Assembly (NCBI RefSeq): GCF_000208925.1
Contig: NW_001915024.1
Span: forward strand, 1-36,586
Direction of reading: 5' to 3'
From: Entamoeba histolytica HM-1:IMSS
Taxonomy: Eukaryota; Evosea; Mastigamoebida; Endamoebidae
DNA length: 36,586 nt
A program made the translations under genes and the position numbers. Below the pieces are notes generated by a model, which searched no databases, had not been told where the DNA came from, and was given only the letters and a program-made list of their open reading frames with translations. Shown piece after piece: positions 27,601-35,520 of this stretch (positions within the stretch are counted from its first letter, which is position 1; every line of letters begins with the position of its first letter).

Positions 27601-27799
27601 AGAAGATAGTCAATCTTTTGTTAAAAGAACTAACACCCCACCATTATGTTATAAAAGAAGAATGTCAGAAATAATTTCTGTTGATGAAGACCAACCAAAA
27701 CAAGTTATAACAATTACGTCCAGTGAGTCAAGTATTCAATTCTTTGATCCAAATGATGAGCCTGAAATTGTTGACATTAAGAAAGAATCTTCTGACTAA
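24698..27799 (+). CDS. Fe-S superfamily 2 DNA helicase, RTEL1/FANCJ type
   Basis: This encodes 1033 aa. Motif I is ESPTGTGKT (114-122), motif Ia YASRTHNQLAQ (139-149) and motif II DEAH (300-303). Late motifs are SEGIDFGDD and QAVGRVIRHINDYGAF. Between I and II lie the Cys ligands of an XPD-type iron-sulfur cluster: C172 (LYCIYNP), C180/C187, C203 (CPY) and C249 (LCPYYYARW). It is a 5'-3' DNA helicase of the XPD/RTEL1/FANCJ/DDX11 clade. YASRTH and LASRDLYCI resemble RTEL1, while the IPYPSLGD...LKREY stretch resembles FANCJ, so orthology is undecided. RTEL1 dismantles telomeric and recombination loops; FANCJ resolves G-quadruplexes and crosslinks. The ~270-residue C-terminal tail is disordered, with repeated RMS motifs and a SUMO-like end. 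Confidence 0.93.
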   Translation: MNNDNDDTKKPINEEDIFNTITSSYQPALTSTKVDPRKSLDTFADEKQATQLPLIKELNEVLHTITSKSVEHLVYDKTLPSLAQSFPYQPYQPQIEMMNSIQQAVKEGKHLLMESPTGTGKTLVLLHSTLTFPDMRVVYASRTHNQLAQVVNETKKIGNIKGIVLASRDLYCIYNPIKTCDDKNYWCTAKPNLLLKLKHINPCPYRPFGDDGKILPHVVMACQAVYKELNGIIIPQEELVKVCQKHNLCPYYYARWATVRSKLILCPYNFVTSVSIRHSSDIFLIDQNSAHQREFVLVMDEAHNVEDAFMDSLTFNFTESLLNQTIETIQFHKKRIKQTPENLLTISLLTELISTVESFSIWMKNRSLPYKDSEHYLYGVFEDQAFLPFVERSPSSSRLLEAISEYIKVVDNLDDLDIFTREPHVIRYINSFTTQYIEMILFYIQVFRTPTLTKFFKIVITDYNGLREMLFRCLSPSLPMSLLQIVVRSVIFASGTLSPMKAMAQELDIKEHVYKDFIISPGYRMLSTEHVVPPSRVFGRIIISSSLGKSFIFTKKTSQDNEMIEQAGDTMFRVLSKSPGGALVFFSSYNMLNRIVELWKQHGIYTQLNKLKAIFIESKDKSEFKKDFKEYQIQSKKGAVFLGVFRGKLSEGIDFGDDMARLVIVVGIPYPSLGDINVNLKREYNSHENLKNPDCLSGSEWYSIQALRAVNQAVGRVIRHINDYGAFLLFDKRYSTNSVKEMLSGWMKKSLVVADKNWEQDLQDFFTQFSQFPIIRHEPQQVQDIKKESTIKCRIKSEELNKEKQIIESKKSSGKFIRIPTRKASLNMSQKYSIPQFRTTAPTQTNNNSTKDVFASQMILQNKPDAVIVRTFSIKTNSEFKGDTHIVDAIPPQRMSLEPTESQPNYKRILDIPQDLDPIDAMVMTPAFTKKQVNQSHQENTEEFPNETQLRRMSIETESLLHSLNLNEEDSQSFVKRTNTPPLCYKRRMSEIISVDEDQPKQVITITSSESSIQFFDPNDEPEIVDIKKESSD

Positions 27800-27923
27800 T
27801 TATTTGTGTTATATATTACATTATATTTTTATAAAACAAATAAAAGAAAAAAATCATTTTTTTTGAGAAAATCAAAAATATAATACTATGTTACTAAATT
27901 TAACAATAAAACTTATAAAACTT

Positions 27924-27932
27924 AAAATTCAA
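27924..27932 (+). promoter_or_regulatory. Inr-like element fixing the start of the TBC1D23-like gene
   Basis: AAAATTCAA seven bases before the ATG at 27939 is a near match to the Entamoeba initiator AAAAATTCA. With the genus's very short leaders it argues that translation starts at 27939, not at the in-frame ATG at 27888. Confidence 0.45.
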
Positions 27933-27938
27933 TTAATA

Positions 27939-29904
27939 ATGGAAATACCTGAACGAGCTATTGAATATATGAAAGAAGCAATTAATTCTATTGATGTTGT
28001 TTTACTGAGAGAGGTATGTAGAGAATTTGGAATACCAGAAACATTAAGATTAGAAATATGGAAAGTTTGTTATTATATAATTATTAAAAAAAAAACAAAA
28101 AGAAGTTACACAGTAGTTATTCCTTCAGCCAAAGAAAGAAATTGTTGAAGAAAAAACAACTAACAATTATGTTTCAAAATGGATTGTTGAAGATAATGAG
28201 ATGTTAATTGAAGAAACAAATAAAATTGCTAGTGCAATTCATCCAATTGGAACACAACCTTTCTTTAATTGTATTGTTGATGTTGCTGCTGTTGTTAGTA
28301 AGATATTTCAACAAGAAAGTATTGAAATGAGATGTGGAATAACAAAGTCAATAATATATAAGTTTCATCCATTTTATAAACATCTTTATCCAACTATTAT
28401 TACAGGTCTACAAAATTTGATTCATATATTATTGTTATATCATGACCCTATTCTTTCAATTCATCTTGATACTAATAGAATAGAACCTACTGAATATACT
28501 AATGCCTTTGCATTTAATTTATGTATAAATATGTGTGATTCAATTGATATTATATCAAAAATGTGGGATGAATTCATTACATTCCCTGATACTACATTAT
28601 ATATTTATTGTGTTGTTGGTTACTTAATTTATTTAAGACAAAGGATTTTAGATGCTAAAGATCACCAAGGTGTATTAAATGTTATTAGTCAACCATTAAA
28701 AATAAATGACATAAAAACTATTATTGCATATTCTAAAGCAATTCGTCTTTCAACAGCATCTTCATTTAATCGTATTCTTCTTGGCATAATGAATAATAGT
28801 GAATCATATCAAAAAATCTTTTCTAAATCATTAACATCATCATTATTCTTAACTCCATTGGTTAATGACATCATTAATGACAAATTTAATCGACAATTTC
28901 CTTATTTATTTATTGATTGTAGAAGACAAGAATCTTTTGACCTTGGTACTATTGCAGCTGCAATTAATTTAGATTATACTAAAAGACAAGATGATCGTAG
29001 TTATCTTGAAAACCTTTTCAAAAATGAATTGTCTATTCTGACTCAACCAAATTCAACGTTTCATGTTGTTTTATTTGGAGATGATGATACTGTAGATGGG
29101 AATCCTGACATTGGTGAGCTAAGTATGATTGGTTTAGATTTTGCTAAAAGAGGAGTTAAGAGAGTGAGTATCATGCAAGAAGGCTTTTTAAAATATCACA
29201 AAAATGCATTAGCTAATATTAAAGGATTCCAATTGATGAATCACGAAACAGAAACATGTCCTTTATGTACTACAGGAAAGCCATTAAATTTTGGATTATT
29301 AGAAGGTACTAAAAAGTTAAAACAAACTATTACACAAAGTACTGTAGAAAAAACACAACAACTAACACATGGATTAATCGGATTTTTATATGGAAATAAT
29401 ACAAAGAAGGAAGATCAACAACCAACTTCTCAAAATCAAAATACAACAAATGAAGAAATAAAACAAACACTACCATCAACACAAGTTGAGGATAAAGAAC
29501 AATTAACTTCAAAGAATGAAGAAGTAAATGAAAATATGAAAGATGAAAATAATATTAATACTGAAGAAAATACTGATGATAATAGTGAAGAAGAAGATAA
29601 CTATTTAAAAGAACTTATAGAAGAGTCATCAAAATATAATTCTTATTTAAATATAGGAGGAAAACAAACTATTTGGAAGCCTGTAACCATAGTATTAACT
29701 ACAATTTCTATTTTAATTGTTGAAATTCATAACAATAAAATTACACTCCTTGATGATATTAGTTATGAAACTATCTCTAAAGTTGTTATGAAAAAGGCTG
29801 ATCCTGAACGATTTACTATTGTTCATTCAGGAGGAAAATGTACTATTCGTATTCCCGAGTATTATCAAAAGTTTATTGAAGAAATATCAAAATTACAAGG
29901 ATAA
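27939..29904 (+). CDS. TBC1D23-like trafficking adaptor (TBC + rhodanese + C-terminal PH-like), one intron
   Basis: The exons are 27939-28064 and 28117-29904, with a 52 bp intron (GTTTGT...TAG, phase 0), giving 637 aa. The TBC domain covers about 30-270: IPETLRLEIWK (motif A) and a stretch LLLYHDPILSIHLDTNRIEP that parallels TBC1D23. The catalytic Arg (IxxDxxR) and Gln (YxQ) fingers are not seen, as in TBC1D23, which is not an active GAP. The rhodanese-like domain runs from about 304 (YLFIDCRRQESFDLGTIAAA) to 400 and appears to lack its active-site Cys. A CPLC pair follows at about 410. After an acidic, Gln/Asn-rich linker comes a C-terminal ~95-residue domain like the TBC1D23 PH-like one. 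In animals TBC1D23 links golgin-captured endosomal carriers to the WASH complex. Confidence 0.85.
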
Positions 29905-29985
29905 AAATGAAAAAAAAGTTATTAAACTAATTCTTCTAATTTAAAGTATTTCAATTAAATAACTTCTTCTGCTTTTTTTTATTGA

Positions 29986-31047
29986 TTATGCAAACACAAT
30001 CAATTTTGATCCAATGAAGTTTATAATTGTAACAGTACCAATGACAACAAAGAGAAGCATTTGAATATATGGGAATTCATCTGGAACATACATTCTTCCA
30101 AGTTTAAATAACAAACTTCGAATAATAAATGCAACACATGAAACAACTCCAAACTTTATGAATTGTTTCTTTTTTTCGTTTACATCTACATTTTGTGGGA
30201 ATGTCCAAAGTGAATTTAAGAAGAAATTATTACACAATGCAGCAATAAATGAAAGGGTTTGTGCAAATCCACCAGGAAGTCCAATACTAACAAGAAGAGT
30301 GAATATAAGAATATCAATAATAGTTCCTAATCCTCCAACAACAATAAACTTAAGAAGTGGACATGTTCCTGGATAACAAAACAATGAAAATAAATGAAGA
30401 AGATAATTAGTCATAACTCCTCCAGTTAATTTGGACTCTCCATGTACACGAGTAGTAAAGATAATTGGTACTTCAACTACATTCTTTGCTCCTGTTTTAA
30501 CAAGAACTTCAAGGAGAATTTTATATCCTTTTGCTTCTAATTTACTTCTTTTAAGTATTGATGATTTAACTGCAAAGAAACCACTCATTGGATCTGACAC
30601 AGATGTAAATGGTCGTGCAAGAAGAGCTGCACCCCATGAAATTACTCTTCTATGAAAAGCCCAATTTTCAATTCCACCTCCTGGACAATGTCTTGATCCA
30701 ACAGCTACTTCAGCACCATTCTTTATTGCTTCATATAATTTTGGTACAACAGAAACTGGGTGTTGAAGGTCTGCATCCATTACCAACACAACATTTCCTT
30801 TAGCAATTCCAAATCCTTCAATAACAGCTGGAGACAACCCACGATTTTCAGTACGAATAACAACATCACATTTATGTCCTTCAGATTTAAGTCGTTGGAC
30901 TTTTTCTCCAGTTTTATCTGGAGAATTATCATCCATAACTAAAATATCGAAATTAATATCTTTCAATGTATCTTCAAGTTGTATAATAAGTTGTTCAATA
31001 TTTTCAGCTTCATTGTATGTTGGGACAATAATGGTAAGATCAGTCAT
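29986..31047 (-). CDS. Dolichol-phosphate mannose synthase fused to GtrA membrane domain
   Basis: This encodes 353 aa. The GT2 glycosyltransferase domain occupies 1-220: LTIIVPTYNEAENI, ILVMDDNSPDKT, the metal-binding DADLQHP (91-97), GSRHCPGGG and the VHGESKL loop. A GtrA-like domain follows at 231-353 with four hydrophobic segments (KFIVVGGLGTIIDILIF, TLSFIAALCNNFFLNSLWTF, KFGVVSCVAFIIRSLLF, LLFVVIGTVTIINFIGS). DPM1 moves mannose from GDP-Man to dolichol phosphate at the ER for N-glycans and GPI anchors. Animal DPM1 is soluble and needs DPM2/DPM3, and yeast Dpm1 has one span; the four-span GtrA fusion is the archaeal/bacterial form (as in Pyrococcus). The stop lies 81 bp from that of the convergent TBC1D23-like gene. 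Confidence 0.93.
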   Translation of the reverse strand: MTDLTIIVPTYNEAENIEQLIIQLEDTLKDINFDILVMDDNSPDKTGEKVQRLKSEGHKCDVVIRTENRGLSPAVIEGFGIAKGNVVLVMDADLQHPVSVVPKLYEAIKNGAEVAVGSRHCPGGGIENWAFHRRVISWGAALLARPFTSVSDPMSGFFAVKSSILKRSKLEAKGYKILLEVLVKTGAKNVVEVPIIFTTRVHGESKLTGGVMTNYLLHLFSLFCYPGTCPLLKFIVVGGLGTIIDILIFTLLVSIGLPGGFAQTLSFIAALCNNFFLNSLWTFPQNVDVNEKKKQFIKFGVVSCVAFIIRSLLFKLGRMYVPDEFPYIQMLLFVVIGTVTIINFIGSKLIVFA

Positions 31048-31759
31048 AAAAAGATAAGTAAATGTTAATAAGTTCTAATCTTCTTTTTATTTCTTTTTTT
31101 CGACGTTTCAATTCATATTTCTTATTTTTAAATAACAAAATAATAAATTTTATTTCTATTTGTCTTAGTTGTATAATTTTTAGTTTGAAATTATTTTTAT
31201 TATTTTATGACGTATGGAAGTAAGAATATAAGCAATATTGATAGTAATGGTAATATACAGTATTTTTATTGTTTTGTTGTTTAAACAAAAAAGTAAATCA
31301 TTAAAATAAATATAATAGTTATTGAATAATATTAGAAATAAGAATAAATTAAATAAACGTTTTATTTGTTTTATGAATTATTTTTCTTTTCTTTGGATTT
31401 TATTATCTTATTGTTTTATTTTTTATTTAAACATACTATTTTATTCAATACATATAAGTTTTGTGATAGTTGGATATGATTTATTGTTTCTATTAAACTA
31501 ATTTAGTATAATGTTTGATATTTGTTTATATTTCTAGAAGTGGTTCTAATAAATTCATTATTTCTTTTGTAACTTGTTTATTAGTTGAAAAAGATATTGC
31601 TTTTATTACAATTAGTTGACTATGCTAAATAAATTATTTGTTTGGTATCTGATCATATTTAAATAGCTGACATAGATATTCATAATTTAGTTGATGACAA
31701 AATAATTTAACGTCTAGGATGTTTTATATTATTAATAATATTGGTATACTTTAGGTTAT
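31048..31759. other. AT-rich region with DPM1 promoter and no visible gene
   Basis: The first ~100 bp should hold the minus-strand promoter of the DPM1-like gene. The remainder is A/T-rich without a supported gene. From about 31540 on, plus-strand fragments rich in Ile/Lys/Asp may already belong to the LINE relic that becomes recognisable further right. Confidence 0.5.
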
Positions 31760-32340
31760 TGTTTAGTATAAGTTGAAAATGAGACTATACCAGAAGAAAT
31801 AAGAAATAGCACATAAGTAATTAATAATAAATAATATAAATATCTAGGAACAGAAATAGTAAATAAAGTAAGTAAAGAAAAATAAAGGAAATGAGAAATA
31901 AATTACAGAAATAATTAGTAATAGAACAAGAGACAATAATAGTAATAAATGATACAAATGACAGTCATTGATATTATAAAAATGACAGACATTATTTCTC
32001 TATAGTGAATGAACATTAGATGAAATAGAACAAATGGAAATAGAAATAAGAAAAGCATTTTAATTCAAATCCATATATTTTAAATTATTAACAAGAGAGA
32101 TTATATTCAACAAAAATGGTAATAAATAATATTAATGAGTAAAAGAGATGAAAATTAAAAAGAATAAAATGAATGGAATTGAAATTTGAATAAAAACATC
32201 AACACGAGAATAAAGGAAATAAAAAAGAAATAAATAATGAACAAGAAAAAGAAAGAATAATAATGAAAGAAATGAATAAAATCGGAGAATGAAACAAACA
32301 AAAGAATGAATATAATGATGATAATAATTAAAATGAAATA
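31760..32340 (+). mobile_element. LINE relic, reverse transcriptase thumb region (plus strand)
   Basis: Plus-strand reading gives ENETIPEEIRNST, then YKYLGTEIVNKVSKEK, the conserved strand after the RT catalytic core in R2/R4-type elements. Further on comes TLDEIEQMEIEIRKAF, typical of the RT thumb/connection. It is interrupted by many stops (for example TGA in YSE*TLDE, TAA after RKAF) and no catalytic motif survives. The 3' side ends close to 32340, facing the 3' end of the minus-strand LINE at 32386. Confidence 0.65.
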
Positions 32341-32385
32341 ATAGTCAATTAATTAAGTATTCATAGAATTAGCTTCTATTGTTTC

Positions 32386-33139
32386 TTATCTATTTAAGAC
32401 TAATCCCATCTTTTCATCTTCATCTTGTAGCATTTCTACTGAGTATGTTTGGTTGTGATCTCCGAAGTATTCCATGACATCTATCATGTTTTTAATTACA
32501 AGGTTTTTAATTTCTTTCTTGATGTCAATGTCAATTTTTAATTCTTTAATTAATTTAATACTTTCTTTATTTATTAATCCATTGATTGAAATTACTACTG
32601 GAATTATTTTGACATCTTTTAATTTTTCTATTTTCATTAGCATATTCTTTAATTCTTTATACTTATTTCTTTTCTTCCAATATTCTCCATTAATATTGTG
32701 ATCAGCCACAATAGTCATATCAAATAATAGACTAGTTTTGTTCTTTTTATCTATTACATATATGTCTGGTATTTTGTGATATTGTCCATCACTTTTAGGC
32801 ATTATTTGTTTGTTCCATATCATTGTGATGTCTTTATATTTGAACATTGTTTCATATGGGGGTTTTTTATATTGAATATTTCCTGTGTATTTTCTTATTA
32901 ATCAATATGATAATGCCAATATTGTCATGTTTTTCCATTTGTGGTTTTTTATGATAAATACAAGATAGTAGAATGTGGTCTACTGTAGCTATCTTGTCTT
33001 TACAAAGTGTGGAGTATTTTAATCTTTTATTTTTCTTTATTTTTGCTTTCCTATACCCACAAAATATTGCTCCATCTTGCATTTTAGTTAATTGAAGGAA
33101 TGCATCCTTTTTAATATTGATTGAATTCCATGCTTTCAA
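32386..33139 (-). pseudogene. LINE zinc-finger-like and restriction-like endonuclease part
   Basis: 33139-32867 encodes AWNSINIKKDAF and LCKDKIATVDHILLSCIYHK, the Cys/His finger-like region. It then shifts frame into ALSY*LIRKYTGNIQYKKPP and on to the 153-codon open frame at 32847. That frame carries PDIYVIDKKNKTSLLFDMTI, the PD...D signature of the R2/R4 endonuclease, then KYKELKNMLMKIEKLK and IIPVVISINGLINKES. It is the best preserved part of the element. This endonuclease nicks target DNA to prime reverse transcription. The copy cannot be made as one protein because of the upstream breaks. Confidence 0.8.
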
Positions 33140-33259
33140 TGTAGTAGTTTTATCTACTCATTTTGACTCATTCCATCTTCTAAAATATCCACTAATTTGA
33201 TAACACTTCCGTTTTTGATGTATTTGTCTTTAATTTCATTGTGGATTATTCACATTTCT

Positions 33260-34020
33260 TCACTACTTTCTGTCATTATTCTCAAATCATCAATATATAA
33301 TGTGTGATTTGATTTTGGGAATTTCTCTTCGATGATTTGAGAAATTACATTCATCTGTATGATGAAGAGTAGATTTGATAATGAATCACCTTGTAAAATT
33401 CATCTATTTAATTTAATACATCATAGATATTCATTAAATTTATAACCAATGAATATCTTCAATCTAGTCATCATACTTTCAATAATGTCAATGATGACAC
33501 ACTCATAATTAAAATATTTTAATGATTCAATTACCCATTCGTGGTTTACTGTGTCATATGCTTTTTTAATGTCATAATATGACTCCACATATTTTGGGTA
33601 TTTCTCTTCTTTCTGCTGCTTTAACATATAACCATCAATTATTCCTTCTTTAGCAGCTAAAGATTGTAACTTACACCCCAATTGGTTGCTACTGATTTTC
33701 AATGATTCACAATTCATGTTAAATCTTCTGTGAATCTTTTCTTTTAATAATGAGGTAAATACTTTCATAATTACATTTGTACAACTGATAGGACGATAAT
33801 TAATGACATCATTCCTATCAATTTGTGGATTAATAAAGTTCTTCCACTTACCATGTCTAATGAGATGTTTTCAGGGAAGTTCAACCATTCATTAAAGATA
33901 TTGAGAATGATTTCTCTTGATGATGACATTCTTTTCCAATAATACAAATACATAGTGTCTATTCATGATGTTTTCCAGTTACTTATTTTCATTATACTTA
34001 AATTTAATTCATTTAATGTT
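33260..34020 (-). pseudogene. LINE reverse transcriptase domain, interrupted
   Basis: Motifs in order on the minus strand are the N-terminal block YYWKRMSSSREIILNIFNEW, SLDMVSGRTLLIHK, (frameshift near 33830) NYRPISCTNVIMKVFTSLLK, NQLGCK, motif A SYYDIKKAYDTVNHEW, then TGA at 33421-33423, TGA at 33400-33402, motif B ILQGDSLSNLLF and motif C LYIDDLRIM. The catalytic Asp residues of motifs A and C are still encoded, so decay is moderate. Other stops include a TGA in NWKTS*IDTMY. Confidence 0.85.
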
Positions 34021-35520
34021 ATTATGACATTATCATAATTGATATATCTTTCATTCCACGAGGTGATTTGTTTTATTTTCCAATTCTCTTTATTTAATTT
34101 CACCTGTGTTTCATATAACATTTCCAATATTCTAAAGTAATATCGTTATTTGGGTATATTTCATTCTTTATTTCTTCCTTATTCTAATTTTCTTATTAGA
34201 ATCAAACATGATTTTATTTGTATTGATTCTGATTATTTCATTTTTATTAAATTTAATTCTTTATTCATTGTCATCATATATTTTAGGTACTTTATTCTTT
34301 CTAGTGTTTTGACTTTTATTCCTTCTTCATCATATTCTTTTAATTTCATGTTGCACTTTATTCTGTACAATTTCATTGACCAAATCTTCTAGTCTATTGA
34401 TTTTATTTAGGATTTCTTTTATTTCATCATTTTTATCTCTTATTATTTTATTTTGGAGATAGAGGTTCATACACATTGAAATCATCTTCAGATCATCTTG
34501 CAGTTCCTGCATTCTGCTTCCTGACCATATCCATCTATTATTAATTTCCATTATTAATCGGTCAGCTTCTTTTCTTTGAAAGTAGTAATTAATGTTTGTA
34601 CATTTTTCTATTTTCATTTCTTTTACTTTATTGATGAGAATGTTAAGATATTCTTCATCAATTTCTGTAGAGTTATTCTTTAATATGATGTTTTTATTAT
34701 TGAATTACACTCTACTCTTCTATTATATCATTTACTTTCACTTTAATGTACCGTTTAGTATTTTCTTTTATTTTATGTGATAATTTTAATATATTTAATA
34801 TATTCTTTTTCATTATTGACATTAATGTTTATTGCTTTTATTATACTTTCAATTTGTTCCCATCTTAATTTCTTGTATAATTTCTTATTCAACCAATTAA
34901 ATGCAAAAACAACCCATCATTTCAATTAAAATTCTATTTCTTTCTTTTGTTGTATTTCTTCTTGTACTTTCATTATGTTTTGTTTGTTATTTATTATTCT
35001 TGTAATTTTACATCATTCATTCATTTCTTTATTTGGACTTTTGTTTTTAATTCTTCAATTGTTTTAATGTCTTTTTCTTCCCACTCTTTTATTCTTTCCT
35101 TAAATTCTTCTTTGATTCTTTCATTTATCTTTTTCTTTTTGATTGAATATACTTCTTGAAGAATATCATACCATCTTTTTCTTTTACCTTCTTACTTCTT
35201 GAGTATTTCTGGTTATTCTCCTTTATTCCATTCACTTGTTATTCTTCTTATTCTTCTTTGTATATCACTTGTTGTTATTCATTTATATTTGTTATTTATA
35301 TAATCATTATTATTATATTTATGTTGTTTCTTATTTGTTTTTATTGGTGTCTTTCGTCTTCTAATCTATTTTCCTTGACATATCGTTTACTTTTATTATT
35401 ATTTCTTTGCTATTTATGTTATTGATATTTCTTTTTTTTATTGTATGACATTGGATTTCTATGTCTTGTTTGCTTTTCTTTATGATACCTCAAAGTTTTA
35501 CACAATAGCCATTGCATTAA

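Larger units (their letters stand above)
32386..35520 (-). mobile_element. Degenerate R2/R4-type LINE (non-LTR retrotransposon)
   Basis: Read on the minus strand from about 35520 it shows: a basic Asn-rich N terminus (QHKYNNNDYINN); a Lys/Glu-rich helical region (RWYDILQEVYSIKKKKINER); a WVVFAFNWLNKKLYKKLRWE block; a helical segment (INNRWIWSGSRMQELQDDLK); reverse transcriptase (33260-34020); a zinc-finger-like segment; and a restriction-like endonuclease ending with a TAA at 32386. Domain order and motifs fit the EhLINE class of Entamoeba. At ~3.1 kb the parts could come from one long frame, with no clear ORF1/ORF2 boundary, unlike the 4.8 kb two-ORF EhLINE1. At least a dozen stops and several frameshifts make it inactive. 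Confidence 0.85.

Noticed and set aside
27888..27938. Upstream in-frame ATG giving 17 more residues to the TBC1D23-like protein
   Set aside because: An Inr-like AAAATTCAA lies between the two ATGs, and the extra residues are a hydrophobic/Lys run unlike the family, so the second ATG is preferred.
30158..30942. Four overlapping plus-strand frames across the DPM1 gene
   Set aside because: The minus strand encodes a complete conserved glycosyltransferase with GtrA; the plus-strand frames are antisense noise.
5042..31050. A functional trafficking gene cluster (syntaxin, VPS9, Sey1, TBC1D23, ABHD17-like)
   Set aside because: The genes are on mixed strands, have their own promoters and are interleaved with unrelated genes. 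The theme is common in any eukaryotic genome segment of this size.
34592..35425. Hydrophobic plus-strand frames in the right flank
   Set aside because: They are antisense to the Lys/Glu/Asn-rich N-terminal part of the minus-strand LINE and have no support of their own.
32386..35520. Reassignment of UGA to Gly or Trp to keep the LINE readable
   Set aside because: The intact genes of the window use TGG and GGA normally and stop cleanly, and the LINE also has TAA and TAG stops and frameshifts. Decay is the simpler explanation; the codon bias of the stops is kept as a finding.
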